In this document: piece after piece, positions 1-8,599 of the stretch
How the letters are laid out: each line of letters begins with the position of its first letter
Numbering within the stretch: the first letter of the stretch is position 1
Assembly (NCBI GenBank): GCA_903854535.1
Contig: CAINWR010000027.1
Location: forward strand, 1-41,074
Origin: Candidatus Staskawiczbacteria bacterium
Lineage (GTDB): Bacteria > Patescibacteriota > Minisyncoccia > Minisyncoccales > Staskawiczbacteraceae
Direction: 5' to 3'
DNA: 41,074 bases
Notes under the pieces: generated by a model
What the model was told of the DNA's origin: nothing
Database searches by the model: none
Seen by the model: only the letters and a program-made list of their open reading frames with translations
Translations under genes and position numbers: made by a program

Positions 1-2
1 AA

Positions 3-1655
3 GAACTGCAAGCCGAGCAAATGATAAAAATTCCTTTAGAATTAGTTGACCCTCAAAGAAATGAAAACTGGAAGGAAATAATTGATAAAGTTGTAGCAAA
101 AAGAGAGGAGCTAGAAAAAATTGCAATAAAATTGAAAAATAATAAAGGAGTTTATATAAGACCTATTGCTTTATTGCAGGCAGAAAGAGCAGGAAAAGAT
201 CAAGAACAAAATATAAATTTTGTGCATACAGAACACATTAAAAAATATTTACTTGAAAAACAAATTCCATTATCGCAAATTGCAATAAAAACCGCAGAAA
301 AAAATGAAATAAAAGAAGAAAATTTGTTATCAGAACAAAGTGAAATCCGCTATATTCTAACCAAAGAAGCATTAAAAGAGGGCTGGGATTGCTCTTTTGC
401 TTATGTTTTGGGAGTTATGCCAAATGCAAGAACAGAGTCATCTATGGTACAGTTAGTTGGTAGAATTTTAAGGCAACCATATGGAAAATATACAGAAGTT
501 GAGGCGTTAAATAAAAGCTATGTTTATTATTCTTATCATCGAGAGGGCAGTAGCGAGCAAGTTTTAAAAAATATTTGGAAGGGCTTTGAAGAAGAAGGTT
601 TGGAGGATTTATCAAAATTTGTTTCTAGTGATTCTGGTCCTAGTGGGTCAAAAGCTAAAATTGTTAAAATTAAAGAAAATATTCGCAAAAAATATCAGAA
701 TTCTTTATATTTGCCTACTTGGGTAATTACAAAAGAAAAACGAAAATTTTATTATGATACAGATATTAAAAAAAATATAAATTGGGATAATATAGATAAA
801 AAAGTTTTTGAATATCTGCAAGATAATATTTTAAACAATTTAAGTGAAATACAAAGTGATATTGGCTATCTTATAGATTTAGATAAAAAATCAGAAAAAA
901 TTGTTTTAGAGGAAACATATAAGAAAGAATATTTTGATGTTTTGTATTTAGCTAAAAGAATTTTTGAGGTTGTAGAAAATGGATTTATTTCTTATGATTT
1001 ATCTTTGAAAATTATTAAAAATTTAGAAAAATTAAAAAATACAAATTTATTAAAAAATAGATTTGGCTTTATTGCTTCGCAAGTTGTAGTATTTTTAGAA
1101 ACAGAGAAAAAAGAGCAAGAAAGAAAAGTTTTTGAGAAAATGCTTAATGGAAATATATTGAATTTGATTGTTTCAAATAATGCTTTGGGGTATAAATTAC
1201 CAGAAAAAATGGAAATTTATCCTGAAGGAAGAAATTACGAAAAAAATTTGTTTGAAGAGTCCAGCTCCGTATCTATGAATACATTGGAAAAAAGTGTTGC
1301 TCAACTAATTGATGAAAAAGAATCTGTCTTGTGGTGGGTGCGAAATTTTGCTAGAAGTAGGGGTTGGTATTTTGTAAAAGGTTGGCGAAAAAATAAAATT
1401 TATCCTGATTTTATTATTGCTCAAAAAGACAAAAATGAAAATTTAAAATTGGTTTATATTTTTGAATCAAAAGGAGAACATTTAATTGGTAATGAAGATA
1501 CAAATTATAAGAAAGCTATTTTTAATTTTATAAATTCGCAAAATAAAAATATAGAAGAAATTGATAATCTGAAGTTTAAAATAAATAAAAATTTTGATTT
1601 TGAATTTATTGAAGGGGAAAAAGAAGAACTGGAAATAAACAAATTATTAAACTAA
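3..1655 (+). CDS. Type III restriction enzyme, Res subunit (C-terminal part; 5' end outside window)
   Basis: This is the ATP-dependent helicase/endonuclease subunit of a type III restriction-modification system. The frame stays open upstream of the ATG at 21 (it reads ELQAEQ just before), so the ORF-track start is internal and the N-terminal DEAD-type helicase half lies outside the window. What remains is the second RecA-like lobe, with motif VI 'QLVGRILRQP' near residue 148 of the ORF, and a C-terminal nuclease with a PD-(D/E)xK signature ('YPDF' near 460 and 'FESKGE' near 482). The Mod methyltransferase partner is not in view and is probably further upstream. A strong terminator follows the gene. 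Confidence 0.9.
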   Translation, partial: ELQAEQMIKIPLELVDPQRNENWKEIIDKVVAKREELEKIAIKLKNNKGVYIRPIALLQAERAGKDQEQNINFVHTEHIKKYLLEKQIPLSQIAIKTAEKNEIKEENLLSEQSEIRYILTKEALKEGWDCSFAYVLGVMPNARTESSMVQLVGRILRQPYGKYTEVEALNKSYVYYSYHREGSSEQVLKNIWKGFEEEGLEDLSKFVSSDSGPSGSKAKIVKIKENIRKKYQNSLYLPTWVITKEKRKFYYDTDIKKNINWDNIDKKVFEYLQDNILNNLSEIQSDIGYLIDLDKKSEKIVLEETYKKEYFDVLYLAKRIFEVVENGFISYDLSLKIIKNLEKLKNTNLLKNRFGFIASQVVVFLETEKKEQERKVFEKMLNGNILNLIVSNNALGYKLPEKMEIYPEGRNYEKNLFEESSSVSMNTLEKSVAQLIDEKESVLWWVRNFARSRGWYFVKGWRKNKIYPDFIIAQKDKNENLKLVYIFESKGEHLIGNEDTNYKKAIFNFINSQNKNIEEIDNLKFKINKNFDFEFIEGEKEELEINKLLN

Positions 1656-1708
1656 TTTCAATGGCTCAATGGGTTTTGTTGTTGGACTGATGGGATTTTG
1701 TGTTATAA

Positions 1709-1738
1709 CAATTCGCTCAAGCCCGTGTGAGCGAATTG
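1709..1738. repeat. Perfect 11-bp inverted repeat
   Basis: Arms CAATTCGCTCA and TGAGCGAATTG flank an 8-nt centre. No T-run follows, so it is not a terminator by itself. Its core CGCTCA...TGAGCG recurs at 6336-6351, which suggests a small family of palindromic elements. Confidence 0.6.
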
Positions 1739-1751
1739 CGTAAAAGTTTTG

Positions 1752-1774
1752 CACAACTTGGGTTGTGTTTTTTG
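1752..1774 (+). terminator. Intrinsic terminator of the res gene
   Basis: The stem CACAAC/GTTGTG with loop TTGG is followed by six T residues. It lies about 100 nt after the res stop codon. Confidence 0.8.
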
Positions 1775-1832
1775 TTTTGTAAAAATGTTAAAATAAACTA
1801 ATTTATTATTAAAATTAAAATTTAAAAATTTT

Positions 1833-2180
1833 ATGATTACAAAATTGCAAAAAGGTTTATTATGGTTATTTGGAGCAATGTTTTTAGTGCCCGAAATTTT
1901 ATGGAGTCCAGTTTTGAATTTCTCTTATTCTATTTGGGAAGGGAAAAATATCCCAACAATTTTGAGACCAAATTTTCTAATAAGTTCGGATTACAGGAAA
2001 TTGGCGATTGGGGTTGTTTTAATTCAGTGCTTGGGTTTAGTTATGAGTTTAATTTTTATTCTTAAGTCTGATTATAAAATTATTTTAAAAACATTTTTAT
2101 TAATTGTCGTATCTTTGTTGCTGATGTTATCAATATTAGTTTTTATTTTTTTGTTAGCCACAATTAACATGGGTTTTTAA
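1833..2180 (+). CDS. Small hypothetical membrane protein
   Basis: A 115-aa protein with three probable membrane helices: residues about 7-28, 57-76 and 84-112, the last ending in 'SLLLMLSILVFIFLLATI'. I recognise no catalytic motif or family. The start follows an A/T-rich stretch without SD, as for the core genes here. It lies between the res terminator and the secreted hydrolase, 23 nt before the latter, so the two could be co-transcribed. The overlapping ORF at 1862-2065 is a shadow. Confidence 0.6.
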   Translation: MITKLQKGLLWLFGAMFLVPEILWSPVLNFSYSIWEGKNIPTILRPNFLISSDYRKLAIGVVLIQCLGLVMSLIFILKSDYKIILKTFLLIVVSLLLMLSILVFIFLLATINMGF

Positions 2181-2203
2181 AATTATTATTAACAAAAAAT
2201 CTT

Positions 2204-4729
2204 ATGAAAAATAAAATCACAAATAAATTACTATCATTATTAATTTTGGTAACATTGTTAATTCCTCTGTTTTCGAATGCTTGGATTATTGTTCCCTCTG
2301 TAAACCTAACTATAGTTGTTAATACAGAAGGGCAAGAAAATAATTTTAACTTCAAAATTCAAAGTGAAGCTTACAACTGTGAATATGACCCAACAACAGG
2401 TGGAGAAATTTGTTCATATTCTTGGCAAGACATAGATAATTTTTCTTTGCAAACAATAAATTTTACAGCAGAAAAGAATTTCCCAGAATTTGGTGCTTAT
2501 GGACCATATAAAATTACTCAAGAAATACAAGCAGGTTTTAGGATTGATAGTATAAGTTGTATTAGTGAAGATCCAGAAAACCTTTTTGCATATCAGCCAG
2601 ATGGAATAATTTTTACTCCAAAAGCTTGGACAAGCATAATTTGTAGTTTTAATAATAAAAAAGTTACAGATAAAACTCCTGTTTTGATTGTTCCTGGGAT
2701 TACTGGGACGGAAATGAAAAAAGATAGCGAGTTGTTGTGGGCAGATATTACAAGAATGTTAAATCCGTTACAATCAGACAGTTTTTTAGATCCATTAGCG
2801 TTTAATGATGATTTAAGTCCTTCAGATGTCGGAGTTTTTACAGGTGATGTTTTAAGAAATCCAAATGGACTTTTCGATTATACTCAATCTCTTATTAGCG
2901 AATTTATTAATCAAGGATATATTGAGAACGAGACTCTTTTTACATTTCCTTATGATTGGCGATATGGGGTGAGTGGTGTGAATGGAGATGGCTCGCCCAA
3001 TGGCGAAGCGGGCAAAACTAATTCTGATTTGCTAAAAGAAAAAATAATACAGATTCTACAGCAAACAGGGGCAAGCAAGGTTGATGTAATAGCTCACAGT
3101 ATGGGTGGATTAATTGTTAAAAAATATGTGATAGACAATACAGACCCAGCAAACCACAAAATCAATAAAGCAGTATTTGTGGGGGTACCGAATACAGGTT
3201 CGGTAAAAGCTGTAAAAGGTTTGATATTGGGTGATAATATGGGAGTATATTTTGGCCCACTTGGATTAAATGATAATGAAATGAGAAAAATATCTGCCAA
3301 TATGCCCGGGGTTTATGACCTTTTGCCTTCACAGAAATATTATGACACTAAGGGCAGTTTTATTAAAACCATAGACTACAAAAACCCAATTAATTTGTTT
3401 GACGATGAAGTAAAAGATTTAAATTATCAGGAGTTTGAAAATTATTTAGTGCAAGATAAAAATTTAAATGGTCAGGCATTTAATAATTCTGAAAATCTGC
3501 ACACACAGAGTTATGATGATTTTGATTTAAGAACAGCGGGAATAGATTTGTATAGAATAACAGGATGCAAGGCAGGAACTATGAATAAAATTACAGAAAG
3601 AAAAGAAGGAATTATGAGCCTTTGGGAAGGCATGGAATTTGGCAAGGGAGACGGTACGGTTATTTTGGAAAGTTCTACAAATTTACCCATAGATCAAGAT
3701 AAGAAATATTTTGCCCTTGTTTCTGATCACGGAAAAATGCTAAGTCAAAATGGTATTCGCCAACAGATTGCAAACATAATATCGGGTAGTAATTTGGCAG
3801 TTAGCTCAAGTATAATTACGCAAGATGTAAACCAGTGCCAGCTTAATGGCAAGGCAATAGAAGTTTTTAGCCCTGTAGATATTTTTGTTACAGATCAAAA
3901 TGGAAACAAACTTGGTTTGGCAGAAGATAAAAGCACAATCAACGAAATTCCAAACGCCAGTTTTGAGATAATGGGCGAACATAAGTTTGTATACTTACCA
4001 ACAGATAATAACCAAACATATACAATAAATATGCAAGGCACAGGCACAGGAACATACACAATAAATGTAAAAGACATTCAAAATACAGAAACTACAAAAA
4101 TAGAAAGCTTTATTAATTTACCAGTTACTGCAAGTTTGATTGGCACAGTCAATTTGGCTGAGGCAAGGTCTCAGACAACTTTAACTGTAAAAGAAACTCC
4201 AAGTTCTGAAGTAATTACAATTTATCCAACTCCAGAGGATACTATTGCTCCAGAGGTGGTAATTGAGTTTGATCCAGTTAAAAAAGATTTAAAGTTTTCT
4301 GGTAAAGATAATTTGAGTCTACCTTCAGAAATAACAATTACAGATAAAGATGATATAATCACGCTTACCGACGAAGCAGGTAACACAACTGAAATTAAGC
4401 TTAAAGACAAAAACAGAAAAATAACAATGAAAGCCGAAATCAAGTCCATAAAGTATAATGGAAAGCTTGCAGATACAAGCAAAAACAAAATGGCATTCTT
4501 GTGGCTATATGACAAAAATAAAAATCTTAAAATGCTTTCCCAATATGTAGCTTCAACCCTTCGACATAGCTCAGGGCAAGAGAAAGATTATAATGTGTTG
4601 GCAGTTTATAACGGCAAAAATACAACCTTGCTTGGCAAAGATGCTTCGGGTAAAATACTTAAAACTGAGAAAGGTTTAAAGATTCTCAAGGTCACCACAA
4701 ACAATGGAGACCTAAATTGGAGTTATTAG
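2204..4729 (+). CDS. Secreted LCAT-like alpha/beta hydrolase (lipase/acyltransferase family)
   Basis: An 841-aa exported protein. It has a signal peptide of about 26 residues (KNK...LLIPLFSNA). Residues about 70-130 look like a bacterial surface domain, and the alpha/beta hydrolase spans about 155-520. Family hallmarks of lecithin:cholesterol acyltransferase-like enzymes are the oxyanion segment 'VPGITGTEM', 'FPYDWR', the nucleophile elbow 'AHSMGG' (Ser299), an Asp in 'GKGDGTV' and a His in 'VSDHGKM'. The rest is a beta-rich Ig-like tail. The likely role is ester or lipid hydrolysis or acyl transfer outside the cell; the substrate is unknown. Two short palindromic elements are inserted in frame (see repeats at 2990 and 4557). 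Confidence 0.8.
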   Translation: MKNKITNKLLSLLILVTLLIPLFSNAWIIVPSVNLTIVVNTEGQENNFNFKIQSEAYNCEYDPTTGGEICSYSWQDIDNFSLQTINFTAEKNFPEFGAYGPYKITQEIQAGFRIDSISCISEDPENLFAYQPDGIIFTPKAWTSIICSFNNKKVTDKTPVLIVPGITGTEMKKDSELLWADITRMLNPLQSDSFLDPLAFNDDLSPSDVGVFTGDVLRNPNGLFDYTQSLISEFINQGYIENETLFTFPYDWRYGVSGVNGDGSPNGEAGKTNSDLLKEKIIQILQQTGASKVDVIAHSMGGLIVKKYVIDNTDPANHKINKAVFVGVPNTGSVKAVKGLILGDNMGVYFGPLGLNDNEMRKISANMPGVYDLLPSQKYYDTKGSFIKTIDYKNPINLFDDEVKDLNYQEFENYLVQDKNLNGQAFNNSENLHTQSYDDFDLRTAGIDLYRITGCKAGTMNKITERKEGIMSLWEGMEFGKGDGTVILESSTNLPIDQDKKYFALVSDHGKMLSQNGIRQQIANIISGSNLAVSSSIITQDVNQCQLNGKAIEVFSPVDIFVTDQNGNKLGLAEDKSTINEIPNASFEIMGEHKFVYLPTDNNQTYTINMQGTGTGTYTINVKDIQNTETTKIESFINLPVTASLIGTVNLAEARSQTTLTVKETPSSEVITIYPTPEDTIAPEVVIEFDPVKKDLKFSGKDNLSLPSEITITDKDDIITLTDEAGNTTEIKLKDKNRKITMKAEIKSIKYNGKLADTSKNKMAFLWLYDKNKNLKMLSQYVASTLRHSSGQEKDYNVLAVYNGKNTTLLGKDASGKILKTEKGLKILKVTTNNGDLNWSY
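2990..3013 (+). repeat. Palindromic (REP-like) element inside the hydrolase gene
   Basis: A GC-rich block beginning GGCTCGCC with core CGCC-CAAT-GGCG lies in frame and encodes roughly 'GSPNGEAG' in a loop between the 'YDWR' motif and the helix before the catalytic serine. Its GGCTCGCC and GGCG parts match the intergenic elements at 6345 and 27894. The surrounding gene is A/T-rich, so the block stands out. Confidence 0.5.
4557..4577 (+). repeat. Second palindromic element inside the hydrolase gene
   Basis: The 21-nt block CCCTTCGACA-TA-GCTCAGGGC matches the reverse complement of the intergenic block at 6279-6299 at 19 of 21 positions. It is read in frame as part of 'STLRHSSGQE' near the C-terminus. 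Repeats of the form CCCTTCGACA..GCTCAGGG are common in intergenic DNA of many bacteria; here one has become coding. Confidence 0.75.
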
Positions 4730-4774
4730 CGCAAGTTATGGACTTTTGGAATATAATATGCTATTATAATCGTA

Positions 4775-4798
4775 TATTATGTTAAAAATAACATAATA
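4775..4798. promoter_or_regulatory. Probable AbiEi operator
   Basis: A perfect inverted repeat with 10-bp arms TATTATGTTA and TAACATAATA and an AAAA centre. It sits just downstream of TATAAT-like boxes (4752 and 4765) and 20 nt before abiEi. AbiEi antitoxins are known to bind inverted repeats in their own promoter, so negative autoregulation is the natural reading. Confidence 0.6.
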
Positions 4799-4817
4799 CA
4801 CGAACAAAGTAATAAAT

Positions 4818-5432
4818 ATGCAATTTATTGATTTTAAGCAACAATTAAGTAATTTTGTAATTTTTAATCTGGCTGATATAAGAAAAATCGAGGCAGGTTT
4901 TGATTTACGCAGATTATCTGAGTGGCAAAACAAGAGCTATATAAAAATGATCCGCAAGGGTTATTACATATTTTCTGATATAGAAATAAACGAGCAGATT
5001 TTGTTTTTGATTGCAAACAAAATTTATGAGCCGTCTTATGTTTCTTGCGAAATGGCTTTGTCTTTTTATGGGCTCATTCCAGAAGGAGTTTATTCTGTAA
5101 CTTCAATTTCAAGTAAAAACACAAGTAGGTTTAAGACACCCGTTGCCGAGTTCTCGTATCGCAAGGTAAAGCCAGAATTATTTTTTGGCTATAAGTTAAT
5201 GACGATAAATAACCAACAATATAAAATTGCAGAAATTGAAAAGACAGTTTTGGATTATTTGTATTTAAATCCGCAAATGAAAGATAGTGCAAACTTTTCA
5301 GAGTGGAGGTTTAACGCTCAAGATTTTTTAGCAAAAGTAAATATGGAAAAGTTTAATGAATATTTAAAAGTTTTTAACAACAAACAACTAAACAAAAGAG
5401 CAGAAAAATTTTTAAAGTTTATTAAGCAATAA
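4818..5432 (+). CDS. abiEi: AbiEi-type antitoxin / transcriptional regulator
   Basis: A 204-aa protein with the layout of AbiEi antitoxins. It has an N-terminal winged-helix region ('GFDLRRLSEWQNKSYIKMIRKG' type), then 'EPSYVSCEMALSFYGLIPEG' and the middle segment 'KIAEIEKTVLDYLYL'. It should repress its own promoter and counter the toxin encoded next. It starts after A-rich DNA without SD. The toxin gene begins 5 nt after its stop, and an inverted repeat in the promoter is the probable binding site. Confidence 0.8.
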   Translation: MQFIDFKQQLSNFVIFNLADIRKIEAGFDLRRLSEWQNKSYIKMIRKGYYIFSDIEINEQILFLIANKIYEPSYVSCEMALSFYGLIPEGVYSVTSISSKNTSRFKTPVAEFSYRKVKPELFFGYKLMTINNQQYKIAEIEKTVLDYLYLNPQMKDSANFSEWRFNAQDFLAKVNMEKFNEYLKVFNNKQLNKRAEKFLKFIKQ

Positions 5433-5437
5433 AAATT

Positions 5438-6223
5438 ATGTTAACCTTGCAACAGATAGAACAGCAATACCCAGAAAATATACGGGCATTTAAGCGGGGA
5501 ATTTTGCGTGAGTATTTGCAATACAAAATTTTAGAGATTATTTTTTCTTCTGAATTTGCCAGTAAGCTTTCTTTTATGGGTGGCACGGTTCTGCGACTGG
5601 TTTATGGAAATACAAGATTTTCAGAAGATCTGGATTTTGATAATTTTGGTCTTACAGAAAATGAATTTAACACATTGTCTCTAATAATTAAAAAGGGCTT
5701 GGAAGCACAGGGCTTAAAAACAGAAATTAACACAGTTGCTAAAGGAGTTTTTAGATGCAATATACGGCTACCAGAAATTTTGTTTGCTAACCAACTTTCA
5801 CCATTTAGAGAAGAAAAGATTTTAATTCAGGTAGATTCTTTTGCTCAAAATTTTGATTACAAACCGGAAAAAAAGAACATCAATAAGTTTGATGTGTTTT
5901 CTGAGATTTTTACAACCCCGCCAGATGTTTTACTTTCTCAAAAGATTTATGCAATTTTCAATCGAAAAAGAGCCAAGGGTAGGGATTTTTACGACATTGT
6001 GTTTTTGCTTTCTTTTGCAAAGCCCAATTATGAATACTTACAGCAAAAGTTAAACATAAGTTCGCCAGATGAGTTAAAGCAAAAAATTGCTTTGATTTGT
6101 AGGGAATTAAATTTTGCGGAATTGGCAAAAGATGCCGAGCCATTTTTATTCTCACCTCAAGATAGTAAAAAGATTAAGCTATTTTTAGATATAGTGAGTA
6201 GTGGGGTAGGGCAAATAATTTAA
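5438..6223 (+). CDS. abiEii: AbiEii-type nucleotidyltransferase toxin
   Basis: A 261-aa nucleotidyltransferase of the AbiEii family, the toxin of a type IV-classified toxin-antitoxin system that can act in abortive phage infection. The signature is intact: 'MGGTVLRLVYGNTRFSEDLDFD' spans residues 47-68, with G48-G49 and catalytic acids D64 and D66. A later 'KGRDFYDIVFLL' supplies the conserved Arg-Asp pair near residues 181-189. Length and order (antitoxin first, 5-nt gap) are typical. Related toxins modify tRNA acceptor ends; this one's target is not known. Confidence 0.85.
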   Translation: MLTLQQIEQQYPENIRAFKRGILREYLQYKILEIIFSSEFASKLSFMGGTVLRLVYGNTRFSEDLDFDNFGLTENEFNTLSLIIKKGLEAQGLKTEINTVAKGVFRCNIRLPEILFANQLSPFREEKILIQVDSFAQNFDYKPEKKNINKFDVFSEIFTTPPDVLLSQKIYAIFNRKRAKGRDFYDIVFLLSFAKPNYEYLQQKLNISSPDELKQKIALICRELNFAELAKDAEPFLFSPQDSKKIKLFLDIVSSGVGQII

Positions 6224-6278
6224 TAGAGTTTGGCTTGTGTTTGTGACAGATCTGGAATGAAAAAGCTTTCGTCGGCCT

Positions 6279-6299
6279 GCCCTGAGCCGTGTCGAAGGG
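6279..6299 (-). repeat. Intergenic palindromic element, same family as 4557
   Basis: The block begins GCCCTGAGC and ends GTCGAAGGG. It differs from the reverse complement of the coding copy at 4557-4577 only at the two central bases. It explains the spurious 83-aa ORF at 6230-6481. Confidence 0.75.
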
Positions 6300-6344
6300 T
6301 AGTTTGCCAAAAAGTTCTAACAGCATCTACTAGCCCGCTCAAGC

Positions 6345-6376
6345 ATGAGCGAGGCTCGCCAGTGGCGGCCCGCTCC
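6345..6376. repeat. 32-nt REP-like palindrome, copy 1
   Basis: Starts ATGAGCGAGGCTCGCCA and ends GGCGGCCCGCTCC. It folds as GAGCG-GGC-CGCC / GGCG-GCC-CGCTC with two bulged bases and a 3-nt loop. The copy at 27894-27925 is identical at 30 of 32 positions, and the differences lie in the loop. A CGCTCA-AGCA-TGAGCG hairpin (6336-6351) overlaps its left end. Confidence 0.75.
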
Positions 6377-6379
6377 AAG

Positions 6380-6407
6380 AAAAAATCACATTTAAATGTG
6401 ATTTTTT
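6380..6407. terminator. Bidirectional terminator between abiEii and the transglycosylase gene
   Basis: A perfect palindrome, AAAAAATCACATTT followed by its complement, gives a stem with T-runs on both strands. It serves the converging abiEii (+) and lytic transglycosylase (-) genes. Confidence 0.8.
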
Positions 6408-6431
6408 ACTGTATGATTATTATTATAGTTT

Positions 6432-7844
6432 TTAGAATATTAATCCTTGGCAATCAGAGCTCATTGTGCCGTTATCAATAAATCCTTGTATACATGTAGC
6501 TCTTCTATATACACTGTTTGCATAAGCAGAAGATCCGCCATAATATCTTGAAGCAGCATTTTTTTCTGCTGTAGCTGTCTGTTTATCAGCTCCAAGATCT
6601 GCAAGATAAAGTCCAGAAGCTGTAAAAGAGTCTTTAATAGCCCATGGGTCTGGTGATTTTCCTAAAAGTGTTTTGAGTTTATCATCATATAATTTCCAAG
6701 TAGATGGTATGAACTGAGCTGGTCCCATAGCTCCACCCCAACCTGAAGGTTGGCCCGAATAATAGACTGGTATCCAACAGGATACAGGTGTGTTAAAAGG
6801 GTCTTTACCCAATCTTGTTGTAATTTCAACAAATGGCAATACATCTCTAGTTGGTTTCATTACCCTAATAACTGTAGCTCCGGTTTTAATTCTTTTCCCA
6901 GTTCCAGTACTTTTATCTACTAAAACACATTGCCCAACATTTTTACCAATAGCTGACTCTTGGCTTATAATTGCCAGCAAGAAAGCTGGTCTTAATCCTA
7001 CCAAACTAGCTGCTGATTTTGCTATTTCTAATGCTTCTCCAAAAGTTGGGGCTTTTGAAACTCCAACCATTTCAAATAATTTAGCTCTAATAGCAGCTAC
7101 TTTTTTTTCAGCTTCTTGTTTATCTTTTAGTTGCTCTTGGTATTGAGCTTCAGTTAATTTTAAATATTGCTCTTTTTCTTTTTTGGCTTGTTCTGATTGT
7201 TGTTTTTGTAGATTTTGTAAAGCTATAGCTTTTTGTAATTCATCAACCTCATTATCCATTTTACTTTTTTGTTCTTCTAAGTAATTCTTTAGGTCTTGTG
7301 TGCTATCAAGTAATTCAGATACCTTAGAATTTAATCTTTCAAGATAAACTAAATTACTAAAAAAGTCAGAGATATTTCCCTCTAATAAAATTTCAATTGT
7401 TGATTTTTTATTTTCTTCATATATTGATCTTAAGATGTTTGTAATTTGTTCTTGAGAACTATAAATTTTATTTGATGTCTTATCAATTGAATTTTTAGTA
7501 TCACCAATTTGAATATTTAAACCCTTTACTTTAATAGTGCCTTGTTTTATTTGAGTTTCTAAACTAGAAATTTTTTGCTTAGAATTTGCAATAGCTGTGG
7601 TTAAAGTCTTTTTCTCAGCTGCGGTCTTGGTCATATCATTTGCTATTTTTTCAGCTTCTGCTTCATAGTACGTGGCACATTTTTCTAAGGTTATTTTACA
7701 GTCTGTAGCTGATAAATTAGAACAGCCGTTTTCATTTTCTGAAATATTTTTACATGTAGCAGATAGATCTTCAGCTAACGCAAAATAGGGCATAAAAACC
7801 CCTAGTAATAGTAATAAAAAACATGCGAAAAATTTCTTAAGCAT
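6432..7844 (-). CDS. Secreted coiled-coil lytic transglycosylase
   Basis: A 470-aa peptidoglycan enzyme. It has a signal peptide (MLKKFFACFLLLLLGVFMPYFALA), a Cys-containing stretch, and a long coiled coil (about 60-255) like that of PcsB/EnvC-type division hydrolases. A C-terminal lysozyme-like transglycosylase domain follows, with catalytic Glu296 in 'SQESAIG', then 'GAMGPAQFIPSTW' and 'NAASRYYGG', as in MltB/SLT relatives. The likely job is glycan cleavage during growth or division, with the coiled coil giving regulation or localisation. The start lies 16 nt from the window's L25 stop, so it probably follows L25 in one transcript. Confidence 0.85.
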   Translation of the reverse strand: MLKKFFACFLLLLLGVFMPYFALAEDLSATCKNISENENGCSNLSATDCKITLEKCATYYEAEAEKIANDMTKTAAEKKTLTTAIANSKQKISSLETQIKQGTIKVKGLNIQIGDTKNSIDKTSNKIYSSQEQITNILRSIYEENKKSTIEILLEGNISDFFSNLVYLERLNSKVSELLDSTQDLKNYLEEQKSKMDNEVDELQKAIALQNLQKQQSEQAKKEKEQYLKLTEAQYQEQLKDKQEAEKKVAAIRAKLFEMVGVSKAPTFGEALEIAKSAASLVGLRPAFLLAIISQESAIGKNVGQCVLVDKSTGTGKRIKTGATVIRVMKPTRDVLPFVEITTRLGKDPFNTPVSCWIPVYYSGQPSGWGGAMGPAQFIPSTWKLYDDKLKTLLGKSPDPWAIKDSFTASGLYLADLGADKQTATAEKNAASRYYGGSSAYANSVYRRATCIQGFIDNGTMSSDCQGLIF

Positions 7845-7862
7845 GTTTTTATTATAAACTTA

Positions 7863-8519
7863 TTATTTAATTTCTTCAACTACATCCTCAGTTTTCTTCT
7901 CTTTTTCTACTTTTTCAACTTTGCTTACATCTTCTTCTACCGGTGTAGATAATTCTTCTTCAACGCTTTCTACAGCTACAGCAACAGCTATAATTTCCTC
8001 AGGCTTTTTTAAGATTTCTACATTACTTGCAACTTTCAAATCTTTAATTAAAATATGATCTCCAATGTTCTTTAATAAAGTTAAATCAACTTTAATTTCA
8101 TGTGGTAAATTTTGTGGTAAAGCTTTGACTTCTATTTCTGTAAAATTTTTCACTAAATTAGCTCCCAAATCTTTTACTGCAAAAGATATGCCTTCAAACA
8201 CTAGTGGTATTGCTACTTCTACTTCTTCTTTAAGGGAGGCTTGGAAAAAGTCTATATGAATAGGACTGCCTGTTATAGGATCTCTCTGAATTTCGTGAAT
8301 TAAAACAGATCTTTTTTCTTTTTTGTCATCTATAGATAATTCAATTAATGAGCTTTCTCCTGCAACTTTTAAAACTTTTAAGAATTCTTTTAAATTTACT
8401 TCTATAGAAGCATTTTTCTCTCCTGGCCCATAAACTACAGCAGGTACAATATCTTGCATTCTTAACTTATTAGTAAGCCTACCAAGAATTGTCCTTGTTT
8501 TTGCATTTAAAGTAATCAT
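7863..8519 (-). CDS. rplY: 50S ribosomal protein L25 (CTC/TL5 type)
   Basis: A 218-aa L25 protein that binds 5S rRNA. The N-terminal L25 domain has 'RTILGRLTNKLRMQDIVPAVVYG' and 'HEIQRDPITGSPIHIDFFQ', and the C-terminal CTC-type beta domain ends in an acidic/Lys-rich tail. The ORF track starts at 8546, but I prefer the ATG at 8519. It is preceded by 'gattttaaaaat', the typical start context here, and homology begins at 'MITLNAKTR'. The upstream ATG lies in a 12-bp inverted repeat in the leader. It is probably co-transcribed with the transglycosylase gene. Confidence 0.88.
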   Translation of the reverse strand: MITLNAKTRTILGRLTNKLRMQDIVPAVVYGPGEKNASIEVNLKEFLKVLKVAGESSLIELSIDDKKEKRSVLIHEIQRDPITGSPIHIDFFQASLKEEVEVAIPLVFEGISFAVKDLGANLVKNFTEIEVKALPQNLPHEIKVDLTLLKNIGDHILIKDLKVASNVEILKKPEEIIAVAVAVESVEEELSTPVEEDVSKVEKVEKEKKTEDVVEEIK

Positions 8520-8544
8520 ATTTTTAAAATCAATCCCTACTCTC

Positions 8545-8577
8545 ATCTTTTAATTTATTACTAAGAAATTAAAAGAT
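8545..8577. promoter_or_regulatory. 12-bp perfect inverted repeat in the L25 leader
   Basis: The arms ATCTTTTAATTT and AAATTAAAAGAT are separated by 9 nt. It lies 25 nt upstream of the chosen L25 start. No U-run follows on the minus strand, so it is not an obvious terminator for the ferredoxin gene. It could be an mRNA hairpin used in L25 control or a protein-binding site. Confidence 0.45.
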
Positions 8578-8599
8578 TACCATTGTGATTAATTATTTT

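Noticed and set aside
6230-6481. 83-aa plus-strand ORF after abiEii
   Set aside because: It is made of translated palindromic elements ('CPEPCRRV' type) and the terminator, and runs into the opposite gene. No start signal of either class.
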